Notes under the pieces: model-generated
What the model was told of the DNA's origin: nothing
Databases searched by the model: none
The model's input: only the letters and a program-made list of their open reading frames with translations
In this document: positions 5,592 to 7,264 of the stretch, in pieces
How positions within the stretch are numbered: the stretch's first letter is position 1
How the letters are laid out: the number at the start of each line of letters is the position of its first letter
Assembly (NCBI GenBank): GCA_028292305.1
Contig: JAQGMQ010000448.1
Coordinates: forward strand, 1 to 7,264
Source: Rhodoferax sp.
Lineage (GTDB): Bacteria > Pseudomonadota > Gammaproteobacteria > Burkholderiales > Burkholderiaceae_C
DNA: 7,264 nt
Reading direction: 5' to 3'
Program-made: the position numbers and the translations under genes

Positions 5592-6491
5592 GTAGAGCCG
5601 GGCGGGGTTGTCCACCAGCAGGCGCTGCAGCGCAGCGGCGTCGCCGTAATGCGCGAGCAGGTCGACCAGGTCGCCGTCGTCGGGCATTTCGCGTACGTTG
5701 GGATGCGGCCAGTCGGTACCCCACACCGCGCGCTCGGGCGCCGCCGCCAGCAGTTGCCGGGCAAACGGGATCACGTCGCCATAGGGCACGTCGCCGCCCG
5801 TCGCGAGCACGGCCGAGATGCGCTCCGGCCCGCTGAGCTTGATCCAGGCCCGCGCATCGGCGAGCAGGTCGCGCAGGGCCAGGCAGGCCTCCTGGTGCAG
5901 GCCGCCGGCCACCATCGTGCGGCCCATGTGGTCGATGGCAAAAGGCGACTGCAGTGCGTGCAGAAAGCCGCGCTGGGCCAGCAGATCCTCGGCACCGAAG
6001 TGCAGCTGCACGTGCCAGCCCAGCGGCGCGATGCGCTCGGCCAGGCGCAGCACGGCATCGGTGTCGGGCGTTTCGCGCAGGTGCTTGATGAAGTTGAAGC
6101 GCACGCCGCGGATGCCGCCATCGTGCAGTGCGCGCAGCGCGGCATCGGACACATCGGTGGGCACCAGCGCCACGCCGCGCACCCGGGCCGGGTCGCGCGC
6201 CACGGCGTCCAGCACCGCGCGGTTGTCGTAGCCGTGCACGGTGGCCTGCACGACCACGGCGCGGTCGATGCCCAGCCAGCGGTGCAGGGCCTGCAGCCGC
6301 TCGACGGGCGCGTCGTCCGGGGTGTAGGGGCGGCCCTCCGCATACGGAAAGCGCTCGGCCGGGCCGTAGACATGCACATGGCTGTCGCAGCTGCCGGCGG
6401 GCAACACCAGGCGCGGCTTGCGTGGCTTGTCCAGGGGCGGCGGCACCTGCGGCGCGCTCCCACCGGCGGAAGCCGAAACGGATGTGTTCAT
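5580..6491 (-). CDS. TIM-barrel amidohydrolase, 2-pyrone-4,6-dicarboxylate hydrolase (LigI)-like
   Basis: 303-residue cytoplasmic hydrolase of the amidohydrolase_2 family (PF04909 type). Key motifs: DSHVHVYG with His38 and His40, GVRFNF (129-134), QLHFG with His164, IDHMGR with His188, and WGTDWPHPN with Asp260. This pattern matches the lactone-hydrolysing branch that includes LigI, 4-sulfomuconolactonase and galactarolactone-type enzymes, which open ring lactones of acidic sugars or aromatic breakdown products. About 30 Ala/Pro-rich residues precede the first strand, with no signal peptide. The ATG overlaps the TGA of the preceding Bug gene by 4 bp (ATGA, 6491-6488), indicating translational coupling, and no strong Shine-Dalgarno site is needed. 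Which lactone it opens cannot be read from the sequence; true LigI is possible, but no other protocatechuate 4,5-cleavage genes are visible here. Confidence 0.9.
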   Translation of the reverse strand: MNTSVSASAGGSAPQVPPPLDKPRKPRLVLPAGSCDSHVHVYGPAERFPYAEGRPYTPDDAPVERLQALHRWLGIDRAVVVQATVHGYDNRAVLDAVARDPARVRGVALVPTDVSDAALRALHDGGIRGVRFNFIKHLRETPDTDAVLRLAERIAPLGWHVQLHFGAEDLLAQRGFLHALQSPFAIDHMGRTMVAGGLHQEACLALRDLLADARAWIKLSGPERISAVLATGGDVPYGDVIPFARQLLAAAPERAVWGTDWPHPNVREMPDDGDLVDLLAHYGDAAALQRLLVDNPARLYGFN

Positions 6492-7264
6492 TCGGGCTTG
6501 ATCCCGGCCACGCGCACGGCCTCGCGCGAACGTTCATAGTCGACGCGCAGCAGTTCGCGGAAGCCGGCCGCGGTGCGCTCGGCGGCGCCGGCCGGGTCCA
6601 GCCCCAGGCCCTGCAGGCGCGTGGCCATGTCGGGCGTGGCCAGCGACGCCGTGGCCGCGGCCTCGAGCTGGCGCAGGATGTCAGCCGGTGTGGACACGGG
6701 CGCCAGCAGGCCCACGAAACTCTGCGCCGTGAAGCCGGCCACGCCCGACTCGATGAAGGTCGGCACATCCGGCGCCAGGGTGCTGCGCTGCGCACCGGCC
6801 ACGGCGACGATGCGGGCCTTGCCGGCCTTGTGCAGCGGCAGGGCCGTGGAAAACTCCATGGCCGCCAGCTGTACCGTACCGCCCAGCAAATCGGGCACTA
6901 GCGTACCGCCGCCGCGGTAGGGCACATGCGCAATCTTTGCACCGGTCTGGGCGTTGAAGCGCTCCAGCGTGAGGTGGGTCGCGCTGCCGATGCCCGACGA
7001 CGCGCAGCTCACCGGCTCCCGCTTCGACAAGGCCACCAGCTCCTGCAGCGAACGGGCCGGCAGGCTGTTGGTGGCCAGCAGCACATGCGGCACCACGCCC
7101 GCCAGGGCCAGCGGCGCGAAGTCCTTCATCGGGTCGTACACCAGCTTGGCCTGCACGAAAGGGTTGATGGTGAGCGGACCGTTCGATCCGACCAGCAGCA
7201 TATAGCCATCGGCCGGCGCCAGCGCGACGACGCCCGCCCCCAGGCTGCCGCCCGCGCCGGCGCG
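6488..7264 (-). CDS. Bug/TctC-family periplasmic binding protein, 5' end outside window
   Basis: Second TTT receptor of the Bug family. The frame stays open to the window edge, reading RAGAGGS (the usual PGAGGS region) and PADGYMLLVG before the internal Met at 7201, so the signal peptide and roughly the first 80 residues are outside. The remaining 258 residues show YDPMKDF, SGIGSATHLTLERFN, HVPYRGGGT, LLGGTVQL, PDVPTFIESG and PADIL, all standard for the family. It is clearly diverged from the other Bug protein here (SCASSGIGS where that one has NYGSGGNGS in the ligand-binding loop), so a different ligand or affinity is likely. It is the most upstream gene of the leftward block in view and its TGA overlaps the hydrolase ATG. 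No TctA or TctB genes are visible. Confidence 0.94.
   Translation of the reverse strand, partial: RAGAGGSLGAGVVALAPADGYMLLVGSNGPLTINPFVQAKLVYDPMKDFAPLALAGVVPHVLLATNSLPARSLQELVALSKREPVSCASSGIGSATHLTLERFNAQTGAKIAHVPYRGGGTLVPDLLGGTVQLAAMEFSTALPLHKAGKARIVAVAGAQRSTLAPDVPTFIESGVAGFTAQSFVGLLAPVSTPADILRQLEAAATASLATPDMATRLQGLGLDPAGAAERTAAGFRELLRVDYERSREAVRVAGIKPE

Noticed and set aside
3610..6795. A 1061-codon open frame on the minus strand that might suggest a giant fusion protein
   Set aside because: Only its last third (the Bug/TctC gene) has family motifs. Upstream it runs out of frame through the DUF1932 dehydrogenase, the LigI-like hydrolase and part of the other Bug gene, giving Arg/Ala/Pro-rich translation typical of shadow frames in high-GC DNA.

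Overview
The window is high-GC DNA (roughly two thirds G+C by eye, with long stop-free shadow frames on both strands). It most likely comes from a betaproteobacterium of the order Burkholderiales, Comamonadaceae-like. The clue is two Bug/TctC-type periplasmic binding proteins next to a family III CoA-transferase and amidohydrolases, a combination typical of that group. I see no RNA genes, insertion sequences, CRISPR arrays or phage genes. It looks like an ordinary chromosomal catabolic region, and apart from both ends being cut I see no broken genes.

Layout. The left part (1-3322) reads rightward: the 3' portion of an enamidase-like amidohydrolase (start outside the window), a family III (CaiB/BaiF-type) CoA-transferase with an apparently rearranged domain order, a 109-bp gap, and a short-chain dehydrogenase/reductase (SDR). 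The right part (3328-7264) reads leftward. In transcription order it holds a Bug/TctC protein (5' end outside the window), a TIM-barrel amidohydrolase of the 2-pyrone-4,6-dicarboxylate hydrolase type, an NAD(P)-dependent dehydrogenase with a DUF1932-type C-terminal half, a second complete Bug/TctC protein with a twin-arginine signal, and a small two-cluster ferredoxin. The two gene blocks converge with only 5 bp between stop codons, at a 14-bp perfect palindrome.

How the genes may work together. The leftward genes are tightly packed (4-bp overlap, then gaps of 33, 38 and 48 bp) and look like an operon: binding proteins capture an acidic compound in the periplasm, a hydrolase opens a lactone or similar ring, and a dehydrogenase acts on the product. 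The rightward genes pair a cyclic-amide hydrolase with a CoA-transferase, as expected for ring opening followed by CoA activation. A shared role in breaking down a cyclic (perhaps N-heterocyclic) carboxylate is an inference; the sequence does not give the substrate.

Besides the genes, the sequence shows a G-quadruplex-type motif made by a 12-bp tandem repeat inside the ferredoxin gene, a promoter-like element that would make the ferredoxin mRNA nearly leaderless, and a stem plus T-tract hairpin overlapping the stop codon of the lactonase-like gene. These are the least ordinary items. I found no clear sign of a wholly new system.
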